Shown here: positions 1 through 5,594 of the stretch, piece after piece
Position numbering within the stretch: the first letter of the stretch is position 1
Layout: every line of letters begins with the position of its first letter
Source of the DNA: SZUA-320 sp041612035
Lineage (GTDB): Bacteria > Gemmatimonadota > Gemmatimonadetes > Gemmatimonadales > GWC2-71-9
Assembly: GCA_041612035.1 (NCBI GenBank)
Contig: JBFILX010000107.1
Span: 1-7,576 of the forward strand
DNA: 7,576 nucleotides
Reading direction: 5' to 3'
Translations under genes and position numbers: made by a program
The notes under the pieces: model-generated
Databases searched by the model: none
Told to the model about the DNA's origin: nothing
The model's input: only the letters and a program-made list of their open reading frames with translations

Positions 1-273
1 ACCCACTTCGGCCCGGTGGAGGACCCCCCGGCGTACATCGCGGAGCACGCCGGCCGGCTGTCGGACTGGAGCGAACGGGTGCGGGCCTCACTCGACCTCC
101 CTGGCACCGACGAGCACCGCGCGGACGCCTTCGCCGAGGAGGTGTACCCCGGGATGCGGGCGCTGCTGCCCCCGGCCGCGCAGCCCTTCCTGCGGCGCGA
201 GGTACTGGCCGGCAACTGGGTGGGGCTGGCCCGCTACTGGCGCAAGAAGCAGGAGGCCGCCGGCCCGTCCTAG
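1..273 (+). CDS. MBL-fold metallo-hydrolase, C-terminal fragment (5' end outside window)
   Basis: The frame is open from base 1 to a TAG at 271-273, giving the last 90 residues of a longer protein. The fragment opens with THFGPVEDP, which resembles the late His-containing strand of metallo-beta-lactamase-fold hydrolases where a metal-binding His sits in a THFG context. A charged helical tail follows, ending in GLARYWRKKQ, a C-terminal pattern I associate with glyoxalase II-like hydrolases of high-GC bacteria. The HxHxDH metal site would lie upstream and cannot be seen. The first in-window ATG (base 16 or later) is not the true start because the family motif already precedes it. The substrate is unknown. 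Its stop codon shares bases with the stop of the convergent peptidase gene. Family assignment is inferred from the C-terminus alone. Confidence 0.7.
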   Translation, partial: THFGPVEDPPAYIAEHAGRLSDWSERVRASLDLPGTDEHRADAFAEEVYPGMRALLPPAAQPFLRREVLAGNWVGLARYWRKKQEAAGPS

Positions 274-279
274 GCGGGC
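263..279. terminator. small hairpin over the shared convergent stop codons
   Basis: GCCCG (263-267) pairs with CGGGC (275-279) around a 7-base loop that contains the CTAG shared by the two stop codons. There is no T-tract on either side, so this is at best a weak bidirectional terminator. At this GC content a 5-bp stem can occur by chance. Confidence 0.2.
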
Positions 280-2309
280 TCTGCGACGCCGGTCATCGCC
301 AGGACGAAGGCGTAGTCGAGCGCGATCTCGCGCAGCCGGTCGTACCGCCCCGAGGCCCCGCCGTGTCCGGCCCCGAGGTTCGTCACCAGGAGCAGGGGGG
401 CATCGTCCTCCTTCAGGGTCCGCAGCCGGGCCACGTACTTGGCCGGCTCCCAGTACATCACCTGGCTGTCGTTGAAGGCGGTGCGGACCAGCATCGCCGG
501 GTACGAGCCCCGTCGGAGATTGCGGTAGGGGCAGTACGCGCGGATCCAGCGGTACTGCTCGGGGACCGCCGGGTTGCCCCACTCCTCGAACTCCCCGACC
601 GTGAGCGGCAGGCTCGCGTCGGCCATGGTGTTCAGCACGTCCACGAAGGGCACCTGACTGACCACGGCCCGGAACAGGTCGGGCCGCAGGTTCGCCACGG
701 CCCCCATGAGCAGCCCGCCGGCGCTCCCCCCTTCGGCCACCAGCCGGGCCGGCGCGGTCCACCGCTGGGCCACCAGGTATTCGGCCACCGCGATGAAATC
801 GGTGAAGGTGTTCATCTTCTGTCCCATGCGGCCGGCATCGTGCCAGGGCTTGCCCAGGTCGCCCCCGCCCCGGACGTGGGCGATGGCCACCGCCACCCCG
901 CGGTCGAGCAGGGAGACCCGGTTGGACGAGAAGCCGATCGGGTAGGGGATCCCGTAGGCGCCGTAGCCCTCGAGCAGGAGGGGGCCTGTACCGTCGCGCG
1001 ACCGGCCCCGCCGCCACACGAGCGACACCGGGATCAGGGTGCCGTCACCCGCCGGGGCGTGAAGCCGGGCCGTTTCATAGGCGGCCGGGTCGTAGCCGCC
1101 CAGCACCTCGACCTGCTTGAGCAGCGTGGTGCTCCCGGTCCGCAGGTCGAAGTCGAAGACCGAGGTGGGCGTCGTCAGCGACTGGTAGTGGAAGCGCACC
1201 AGCGTCGTGTCGTACACGAAGTTGGGTCCGAGGTACGCCTCGCATACCGGGTCGGGAAACGGGATCAGCCGGTCGCCGCCGTCCCGGGGCAGGATCCGCA
1301 GCCGGGGCAGCCCGTCGGCCCGCTCGCTCAGCACCAGGTGTCCCCCGAACGCGTCCACCGCCTCGAGCATCACGTCGTCCCGGCCCGGCACCACCTCCTC
1401 CCACCGATCGGGCCCGGGGTCCTCCACCGGGGCGGCCACGAGGCGGAAGTTCCTCGAGGTGTCGTTCACCCGGATGACGAACCGCTCCCCCTGGTGGGCG
1501 AGGTCGTACTCCACCTCCGGACGGCGGGGCGCCACCAGGCGCCAGTTGCCCTCCCCGGTCGCGGGGAGCACCCGCACCTCGCTGGTGGTGTGGCTCCCGG
1601 CGATCTGCACCAGCCACTCCCCGCTCCGGGTCCGGTCGATCCCCACCCGGAAGGCCTCGTCGTGCTCCTGCAGCACCAGCTCGTGCTCCGTGGTGCCCAG
1701 CCGGTGCCGGTACAGGCGCCAGGGCCGCTTGGCGTCGTCCTCCACGGTGTACCAGAGGGTCCGTCCGTCGGCCTGCCAGGCCACCGTGCCGGCCCGCTCG
1801 ACGGCCAGCGGGAGGAGCTGGCCGGAGCGGAGGTCCTTCACCTGGAGCCGGTACTCGCGGTAGCCGGTCTCGTCGGTCGAGAAGGCCAGCAGGGTGCCGT
1901 CATCCGAGACCTCGAAGGCGCCGAGCGCCATGAAGCTGCGGCCCTCCGCGAGGGCGTTGAGGTCGAGCAGGACCTCTTCCTCGGCATCCAGGGTGCGATG
2001 CTTCCGGCAGTGGATCGGGTACTGCTTTCCTTCCTCGGTGCGGGAGAAGTACCAGTGGTCGTGCCAGCGGTACGGGACGCTCAGATCGGTCTGCTTGATC
2101 CGGCCGAGCATCTCCCGGTAGAGCGTCTCCTGCAGGGCGGCGGTCCCGGCCAGGATCTGGCCGGCGTAGGCGTTCTCCGCTTCCAGGTACGCCCGCACGG
2201 CGGGATCGTCCCGCTCCCGCAGCCAGGCATAGGGGTCTTCGAAGGTCTCGCCGTGGAAGGTGACCGCCCGCGGGCGGCGCTCCGCCATCGGGGGCAGGGG
2301 GCCGGACAT
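270..2309 (-). CDS. ptrB: Oligopeptidase B (S9A prolyl oligopeptidase family)
   Basis: This 679-residue cytoplasmic serine peptidase should cut short peptides after Arg or Lys. It is close in length to E. coli PtrB (686 aa). The beta-propeller spans roughly residues 70-400 and the alpha/beta-hydrolase domain about 420-679. Visible landmarks are YGAYG (449-453), HVRGGGDLG (from 478), the nucleophile motif GGSAGG with Ser529, the acid Asp614 in FNDSQV, and His649 in GHGG. All three catalytic residues sit three positions before their E. coli equivalents (532/617/652). EFEEWGNP supplies Glu573 and Glu575, matching the E. coli S1 residues 576 and 578 that give preference for basic residues. There is no signal peptide. 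The ATG at 2309 is chosen because homologous sequence starts just after it and a -10-like TATCTT lies 6 nt upstream. It follows the GNAT gene after 28 bp. Identification is firm. Confidence 0.95.
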   Translation of the reverse strand: MSGPLPPMAERRPRAVTFHGETFEDPYAWLRERDDPAVRAYLEAENAYAGQILAGTAALQETLYREMLGRIKQTDLSVPYRWHDHWYFSRTEEGKQYPIHCRKHRTLDAEEEVLLDLNALAEGRSFMALGAFEVSDDGTLLAFSTDETGYREYRLQVKDLRSGQLLPLAVERAGTVAWQADGRTLWYTVEDDAKRPWRLYRHRLGTTEHELVLQEHDEAFRVGIDRTRSGEWLVQIAGSHTTSEVRVLPATGEGNWRLVAPRRPEVEYDLAHQGERFVIRVNDTSRNFRLVAAPVEDPGPDRWEEVVPGRDDVMLEAVDAFGGHLVLSERADGLPRLRILPRDGGDRLIPFPDPVCEAYLGPNFVYDTTLVRFHYQSLTTPTSVFDFDLRTGSTTLLKQVEVLGGYDPAAYETARLHAPAGDGTLIPVSLVWRRGRSRDGTGPLLLEGYGAYGIPYPIGFSSNRVSLLDRGVAVAIAHVRGGGDLGKPWHDAGRMGQKMNTFTDFIAVAEYLVAQRWTAPARLVAEGGSAGGLLMGAVANLRPDLFRAVVSQVPFVDVLNTMADASLPLTVGEFEEWGNPAVPEQYRWIRAYCPYRNLRRGSYPAMLVRTAFNDSQVMYWEPAKYVARLRTLKEDDAPLLLVTNLGAGHGGASGRYDRLREIALDYAFVLAMTGVAEPA

Positions 2310-2324
2310 GCGCGGAAGATAGGG
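2310..2324 (-). promoter_or_regulatory. -10 element of the oligopeptidase gene, candidate leaderless start
   Basis: On the minus strand CCCTATCTTCC precedes the ATG, with TATCTT at 2321-2316 and only 6 nt (CCGCGC) before the start codon. That spacing would put transcription initiation at or next to the A of ATG, leaving no room for a ribosome binding site; none is visible. No good -35 box is seen at 17 nt; the nearest TTGACA-like hexamer is CTGACC at a short 14-nt spacing. The same 11-mer occurs upstream of the amidohydrolase gene, which supports it as a real element. Confidence 0.45.
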
Positions 2325-2337
2325 CGGGCGCGCCGGG

Positions 2338-2943
2338 TCAGCGCCGTCGCAGCGCCTCGAGCCGGCGCTTCACGGCCGGCCACTCGGGCCGGACGATCGA
2401 ATACATCACGGTGTCCCGCCAGGAGCCGTCGGGCAGGACCATGTGCCGGCGCAGTACCCCTTCCCGTACCCCGCCGATGCGCTCGATGGCCGCCTGCGAC
2501 CGGAGGTTCCGCCGGTCGGTCTTGAGCTGCACGCGCTCGGCACCGAGCGTTTCGAAGGCGTGGTGCAGCAGCAGGGACTTGCACTCGGTGTTGATCGCCG
2601 TGCGCTGGAACGGGAGGCCCAGCCAGGTGTAGCCGATCTCCAGGCCCCGGTCCCGCGGGCGGATGTCGAAGTAGCGCGTGGACCCGACCACCTGTCCCGA
2701 GGCCCGGTCCACGATGGCGAACGGGACGGCACCGTCCAGCGCCGCGGCGATGTACCGGGATGCCGCCTCGTCGGTGGCCAGGGGCCCGCCGGTCGTGAAT
2801 TCCCAGATGCGCGGGTCCGCCCCCGCGGCGGCGAGACGCCCGGCGTGACCGGGGGTCAGCGGCTCCAGCCGGGCCGCCTGTCCCTCCAGCGTCACCGGGC
2901 GGACGTCGAACGGCGGCAGCGCCTCGTCGGCCGATCCGGTCAT
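2338..2943 (-). CDS. GNAT N-acetyltransferase, RimJ/RimL type
   Basis: A 201-residue protein matching the Acetyltransf_3 (RimJ/RimL-like) branch of the GNAT superfamily, which moves an acetyl group from acetyl-CoA to an amine, often a protein N-terminus, but also small molecules. Recognisable parts are RLEPLTPGHAGRL (25-37), the central strand GSTRYFDI (87-94), EIGYTWLG (102-109), RTAINTECK (114-122), the HAFETLG helix (128-134), the strand RVQLKTD (137-143) with Asn146, and a long tail with LPDGSWRDTVMYS. The classical Q/RxxGxG/A pyrophosphate loop is replaced by FQRTAINTE, as usual in this subgroup. The start is the ATG at 2943, which overlaps the DinB stop as ATGA and begins just before the conserved region; the frame stays open upstream but reads as out-of-frame DinB sequence. 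Substrate unknown. Confidence 0.9.
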   Translation of the reverse strand: MTGSADEALPPFDVRPVTLEGQAARLEPLTPGHAGRLAAAGADPRIWEFTTGGPLATDEAASRYIAAALDGAVPFAIVDRASGQVVGSTRYFDIRPRDRGLEIGYTWLGLPFQRTAINTECKSLLLHHAFETLGAERVQLKTDRRNLRSQAAIERIGGVREGVLRRHMVLPDGSWRDTVMYSIVRPEWPAVKRRLEALRRR

Positions 2944-3446
2944 CCGCGCACCGGCCGGCGGCTCCAGAACACGAAGTCGGTCTCGGCCGGGATGCCGCCC
3001 GCCTCCCGGACCAGTGCGGCGATCTGGCCGCGGTGGTACCAGGAATGGCCGGCCAGCTGGGTGAGGATCTCCTCGACGGTGCTGCTGAACGCGGGGCCCT
3101 CGAGGCTGGCGTACTCGAACCGCCGCGCCAGTTCCGCGGGCGTGAGCGTCTCCAGCACCGCCTGCCAGGCGGCGTGCACCTCGGCCGCCTCCCGCCGCAG
3201 CCCCTCGAGCGAGGCCCCGGACGGGAAGAGCGGCGGTGGCGGCGTCGGGGCGTGCCCCATCCGGCAGAGCCACAGCCGGCGCGCGGCCTGGAGGTGGCCG
3301 AACAGGTCGAGCGCCCGCTGGTACCGCCCATCGTCCCGCCGGTCGAGCGGGACGGTCTCGAGCGACTCGAGGGTCAGTCCGTGGGCGTCGGTCTCGTACC
3401 GGAACCAGAGCCGGAACCGGTCCGGCAGCGCGGAGTCACCAGACAT
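2940..3446 (-). CDS. DinB family putative metal-dependent hydrolase
   Basis: A 168-residue protein of the DinB/YfiT-like four-helix-bundle superfamily. The three-His metal site appears complete: His51 in LFGHLQAARRLW, then His134 and His138 in AGHSWYHRGQ, the last matching the conserved HxxxHRGQ helix. The N-terminus (FRYETDAHGLTLESLETVP) and the GHLQAARRLWLCR segment are typical of the group. Members include thiol-S-transferases and hydrolases, but most, as here, have no known substrate. The ATG at 3446 is chosen because family similarity begins at once after it; the upstream open frame is antisense-like filler that overlaps the MBL gene. The start lies 11 bp inside the 3' end of the upstream MBL gene and the stop overlaps the GNAT start by 4 bp, so translational coupling in one operon is likely. 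Cytoplasmic, with no signal peptide. Confidence 0.88.
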   Translation of the reverse strand: MSGDSALPDRFRLWFRYETDAHGLTLESLETVPLDRRDDGRYQRALDLFGHLQAARRLWLCRMGHAPTPPPPLFPSGASLEGLRREAAEVHAAWQAVLETLTPAELARRFEYASLEGPAFSSTVEEILTQLAGHSWYHRGQIAALVREAGGIPAETDFVFWSRRPVRG

Positions 3447-4368
3447 CCAGGTCCCGCGCGGACACGACCGCTCCGGTGTATCCGGCCGCGCGGAGCTCGG
3501 CCACGAGCCCGGCGTCGTCGGTGCCCCAGAAGAGCTGGTGATAGAGCACCAGCAGCCGGGGCCGGGCCCGGGCGGCGATGGCCGCCAGTTCCGTGGTGGA
3601 GACGTGGGCGCTGGCATGATAGCGCTGCCACGCCGCGGACCGGGTGGCAAACCGTTCGGCGGAATAGACCTCGTGGATCAGCAGGTCACATCCGTCGCAG
3701 GCCTCGACCACCGCCTCGCTGGGTCGCGTATCGCCCGAGATCACGATCCGGCGGTCGGGGGTCTCGAAGCGGTAGGCCAGCGCCTGTCCCAGCCCGCCGT
3801 GGGGGACGGCCATCGCGCGCACCACCACGTTGCTGTCCCGGTAGACCTCCCCCGGAACGATGTCGGCCGCCTCCACCCGCCATCCCTCGCGCGGGATGGG
3901 CAGCACCCCCGCGGTGCGCTCCTCGATGTCCACCGCCCACGCCGCGGTCAGGTGGTCGGTCATCCGGCGCGTGCCCGCGGGACCGAAGACCCGGAGCGGT
4001 TCCTCCCGCTCGAGCACCCACCCCGTGTGGATCACGTCGGGCAGACCGGCGGTGTGGTCGGAGTGCAGGTGGGTCAGGAAGACCGTGCCGATGCGCTTCG
4101 CCTCCAGCCCGGGGATCCCGTGCCGGGCCGCCGCCTGCGCGGCCCGGCGCATCACGCCGGGCCCCGCGTCGACCAGGTAGGCGGTCCCGTTCACCACGAC
4201 CGCCACGGCCGGGCCCGAGCGTTCGGGATCGGGGTTCGGGGTGCCGGTCCCCAGCATGACCACCCGGGTCGCCGGGGTCTGCCCGACGACAGGGGCCGCG
4301 CCCCACCCCGGGAGCACCAGGGCCGCGAGCAGGCCCAGGCGACGGACCCTCCGGAAGGCGCCACGCAT
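3436..4368 (-). CDS. Exported MBL-fold metallo-hydrolase, RNase Z/AtsA-like
   Basis: A 310-residue protein with an arginine-rich N-terminus (MRGAFRRVRR), a hydrophobic core at about 11-21 and a probable cleavage region near residues 27-33, so it is likely exported; the twin arginines are only loosely Tat-like. The mature part starts with VVMLGTGTPNPDPERSGP, the dinuclear-zinc motif THLHSDH gives His100, His102, Asp104 and His105, and the later ligands are His190 (VPHGG), Asp213 (ISGDT) and His277 (LYHQ). SGPAVAVVVN and LIHEVYS are typical of secreted relatives of RNase Z and of the AtsA arylsulfatase. Lack of an RNA-binding exosite arm and the export signal argue against tRNA processing. A phosphodiester or sulfate ester is the likely bond, substrate unknown. 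It appears to head the operon with the DinB and GNAT genes. The ATG at 4368 is chosen because it starts the signal peptide. Confidence 0.9.
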   Translation of the reverse strand: MRGAFRRVRRLGLLAALVLPGWGAAPVVGQTPATRVVMLGTGTPNPDPERSGPAVAVVVNGTAYLVDAGPGVMRRAAQAAARHGIPGLEAKRIGTVFLTHLHSDHTAGLPDVIHTGWVLEREEPLRVFGPAGTRRMTDHLTAAWAVDIEERTAGVLPIPREGWRVEAADIVPGEVYRDSNVVVRAMAVPHGGLGQALAYRFETPDRRIVISGDTRPSEAVVEACDGCDLLIHEVYSAERFATRSAAWQRYHASAHVSTTELAAIAARARPRLLVLYHQLFWGTDDAGLVAELRAAGYTGAVVSARDLDVW

Positions 4369-4382
4369 GGATCCCAACCTAA
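4369..4382 (-). promoter_or_regulatory. possible -10 element upstream of the MBL-DinB-GNAT operon
   Basis: On the minus strand TAGGTT (4381-4376) lies 7 nt before the ATG of the MBL gene, fitting TANNNT at the spacing of a leaderless start. No clear Shine-Dalgarno and no -35 match at 17 nt are visible. This is weaker than the TATCTT sites elsewhere in the window. Confidence 0.25.
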
Positions 4383-4499
4383 CGCCGGCCCGGCTCGGGC
4401 CCTGCGCGTGACCGACCCGCCCGCTGCCCCTGTGGCGGGCGTCCCGCGCCACCTGGCGTCGAACCCGCCACTCCGCCGCCCGAGGTGGCATCGGTGGAA

Positions 4500-4505
4500 T
4501 ATGGT
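4500..4505 (+). promoter_or_regulatory. possible -10 element for the small duplicated-domain gene
   Basis: TATGGT matches four of six -10 bases and stands out in a GC-rich divergent region of 240 bp. No convincing -35 hexamer lies 17 nt upstream. If used, it would give a 5' leader of about 95-100 nt that begins at the 4511-4527 dyad. Confidence 0.3.
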
Positions 4506-4510
4506 GCAAG

Positions 4511-4527
4511 CCGTTGCCCCACAACGG
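4511..4527. repeat. inverted repeat CCGTTG-n5-CAACGG
   Basis: Perfect 6-bp arms (4511-4516 and 4522-4527) flank CCCCA. The dyad lies 6 bp downstream of the candidate -10, a position suited to an operator or a 5'-end stabilising hairpin. Its function is inferred from position only. Confidence 0.4.
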
Positions 4528-4596
4528 GTTGGGCGGCTGACGCCGGCGCCGGGGCCGGTCGGGGTGGGCGGCACGGAACCTGCCCGAACTGGTTGG

Positions 4597-4604
4597 AAAG
4601 GAGG
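4597..4604 (+). promoter_or_regulatory. strong Shine-Dalgarno AAAGGAGG
   Basis: AAAGGAGG is an almost full anti-SD match, ending 4 nt before the ATG at 4609. It is the only textbook ribosome binding site in the window and fixes this start although the frame is open for over 2 kb upstream. It suggests high translation of the small gene. Confidence 0.85.
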
Positions 4605-4608
4605 CAGT

Positions 4609-5031
4609 ATGGCCAATCAGATCGTGGCGCATCTCATCGATGGCCGGGTCATCAAGGGAAGCAGCCTGGACGTGAACCCGTCCAAGCCCCGCTGCCATGT
4701 CCGGACCGATACGGGCCTGGCGATCGTGACGCTGGCCGAGGTCAAGTCCCTCTTCTTCGTGCGGAACCTGGAAGGGAATCCCGACCGCGATGACCGGCAG
4801 GAGGTGGACCCGGCCGACCTGCGGAGCCGGGGCGCCAAGCAGGTGATGCTCAAGTTCACCGACGGCGAGCGGATGGTGGGGCTGATGAACAGCTACCCGC
4901 CGCTCGGCAACTTCTTCTTTCTGGTCCCCGCCGACCCCCGCAGCAACAACGCGCGGATCCTGGTGAATCGGGATGCCCTGGTGGCGATGGAGCTCGTCAC
5001 CGCGGAGTCCGACGCCCAGGTCGGTCAGTAG
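4609..5031 (+). CDS. Conserved hypothetical protein with two tandem beta-rich repeats (DUF6982-like)
   Basis: A 140-residue soluble protein with no signal peptide or membrane segment. It looks internally duplicated. The N half, from QIVAHLIDGRVIKG (4-17) to EVKSLFFV (44-51), lines up with the C half, from QVMLKFTDGERMVG (78-91) to ALVAMELV (123-130). Each unit has a beta strand, a DG turn (11-12 and 85-86), a Gly about five residues later, a P-rich turn and a closing hydrophobic strand. An acidic linker (about 56-72) joins them. This suggests two small Sm-like or SH3-like barrels. I recall similar proteins filed under DUF6982, sometimes beside PilZ or signalling domains, but could not check this. 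No catalytic residue is evident; a binding role is a guess. The gene is monocistronic, has the strongest ribosome binding site in the window, and its stop overlaps the convergent deaminase gene by 7 bp. Confidence 0.85.
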   Translation: MANQIVAHLIDGRVIKGSSLDVNPSKPRCHVRTDTGLAIVTLAEVKSLFFVRNLEGNPDRDDRQEVDPADLRSRGAKQVMLKFTDGERMVGLMNSYPPLGNFFFLVPADPRSNNARILVNRDALVAMELVTAESDAQVGQ

Positions 5032-5594
5032 ACGGGCCGCCCCAGTTCCCGATACCGCTGCAGCACCGCCCGGGCTTCGGCCCGGGCGACGCCGCGGCGC
5101 ACCTCCACGCCCCGGCCCGCCAGGTGCCGATACGACTCGTCGGTCACGGGCCCTTCGTCGAACCCCAGGGCCTCGGCGTCCTCCTTGGCGGCGCCGCAGA
5201 CGATCCGCCGCACCCCGCTCCACAGGGCGGCGCCCAGGCACATCGCGCACGGCTCGCACGAGGTGACCAGTTCCAGCCGAGGCGCCTCGGGCAGCGCGAA
5301 CGAGTGCGCGCCCACCGCTTCGTGCGCGAGCATCAGGGCGAGCACCTCGGCGTGCAGGGCACTGTTGCGCAGGCGGATGACGCTGTTCACCCCGACCGCC
5401 ACGGGCCGGCCCTCGCCCACCGGGAAGACGGCCGCGCCGAAGGGCCCGCCCCCCGGCTCCCGCTCGATGTTCTCGCTGGAGAGCCGGATCACGAGCGCCA
5501 TCTTCTCCTCGTCGGTCCGGCAGACCGGCGCGTCGGCGAGGAGCGCCGGCACCCAGTCGGGCAGCGCGATCCGCATCGCGGTGGGGAGCGTCAC
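5025..5594 (-). CDS. Nucleoside deaminase, guanine-deaminase-like (CDA fold)
   Basis: A 189-residue zinc-dependent deaminase of the cytidine/deoxycytidylate deaminase superfamily. The zinc site is complete: His81-Ala82-Glu83 (Glu is the proton shuttle) and Pro115-Cys116-Ala117-Met118-Cys119, in the context TSCEPCAMCLGAALW. GGGPFGAAVF (48-57), the Asn70 region, SALHAEV and the downstream EDAEALGFDEGP resemble the GuaD type more than cytidine deaminase or TadA. A purine base, such as guanine to xanthine, is therefore the likeliest substrate, but this is inference. The GTG at 5594 is preferred: it overlaps the amidohydrolase stop as GTGA, with GAGGGG just upstream. The ATG at 5576 (183 aa) is the alternative and lacks a Shine-Dalgarno sequence. 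Cytoplasmic, apparently co-transcribed with the exported amidohydrolase. Confidence 0.88.
   Translation of the reverse strand: MTLPTAMRIALPDWVPALLADAPVCRTDEEKMALVIRLSSENIEREPGGGPFGAAVFPVGEGRPVAVGVNSVIRLRNSALHAEVLALMLAHEAVGAHSFALPEAPRLELVTSCEPCAMCLGAALWSGVRRIVCGAAKEDAEALGFDEGPVTDESYRHLAGRGVEVRRGVARAEARAVLQRYRELGRPVY
5067..5088 (+). terminator. UUCG-capped hairpin downstream of the small gene
   Basis: CGCCCGGGC (5067-5075) pairs perfectly with GCCCGGGCG (5080-5088) around TTCG, forming a 9-bp GC stem closed by the very stable cUUCGg tetraloop in plus-strand RNA. It starts 35 nt after the stop at 5031. No U-tract follows, so it may act as a Rho-assisted terminator or as a 3'-end stabiliser. It lies inside the opposing deaminase gene, where the minus-strand loop is CGAA, which is less stable. 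Confidence 0.45.

Noticed and set aside
363..2525. A 720-codon plus-strand open frame antisense to the oligopeptidase gene
   Set aside because: It is a high-GC shadow: low-complexity Gly/Pro/Arg/His composition, no domain signature, and the opposite strand encodes a complete oligopeptidase with catalytic triad.
3880..3899. Inverted repeat CCATCCC-n6-GGGATGG
   Set aside because: It lies in the middle of the MBL coding sequence, encoding PIPREGW, with no positional reason for a regulatory role; likely chance.
4543..4552. Palindrome CCGGCGCCGG in the small gene's leader
   Set aside because: A pure G/C palindrome of this length is expected often by chance at this composition, and it sits at no defined distance from a promoter or start.
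2443..4608. Upstream extension of the small gene's frame to 862 codons
   Set aside because: The extension crosses three minus-strand genes with biased composition; the Shine-Dalgarno sequence and the start of homology both point to the ATG at 4609.
4369..5259. Upstream extension of the exported MBL gene into a 607-codon frame
   Set aside because: It would run antisense through the small gene and the intergenic region; the signal peptide begins at the ATG at 4368.
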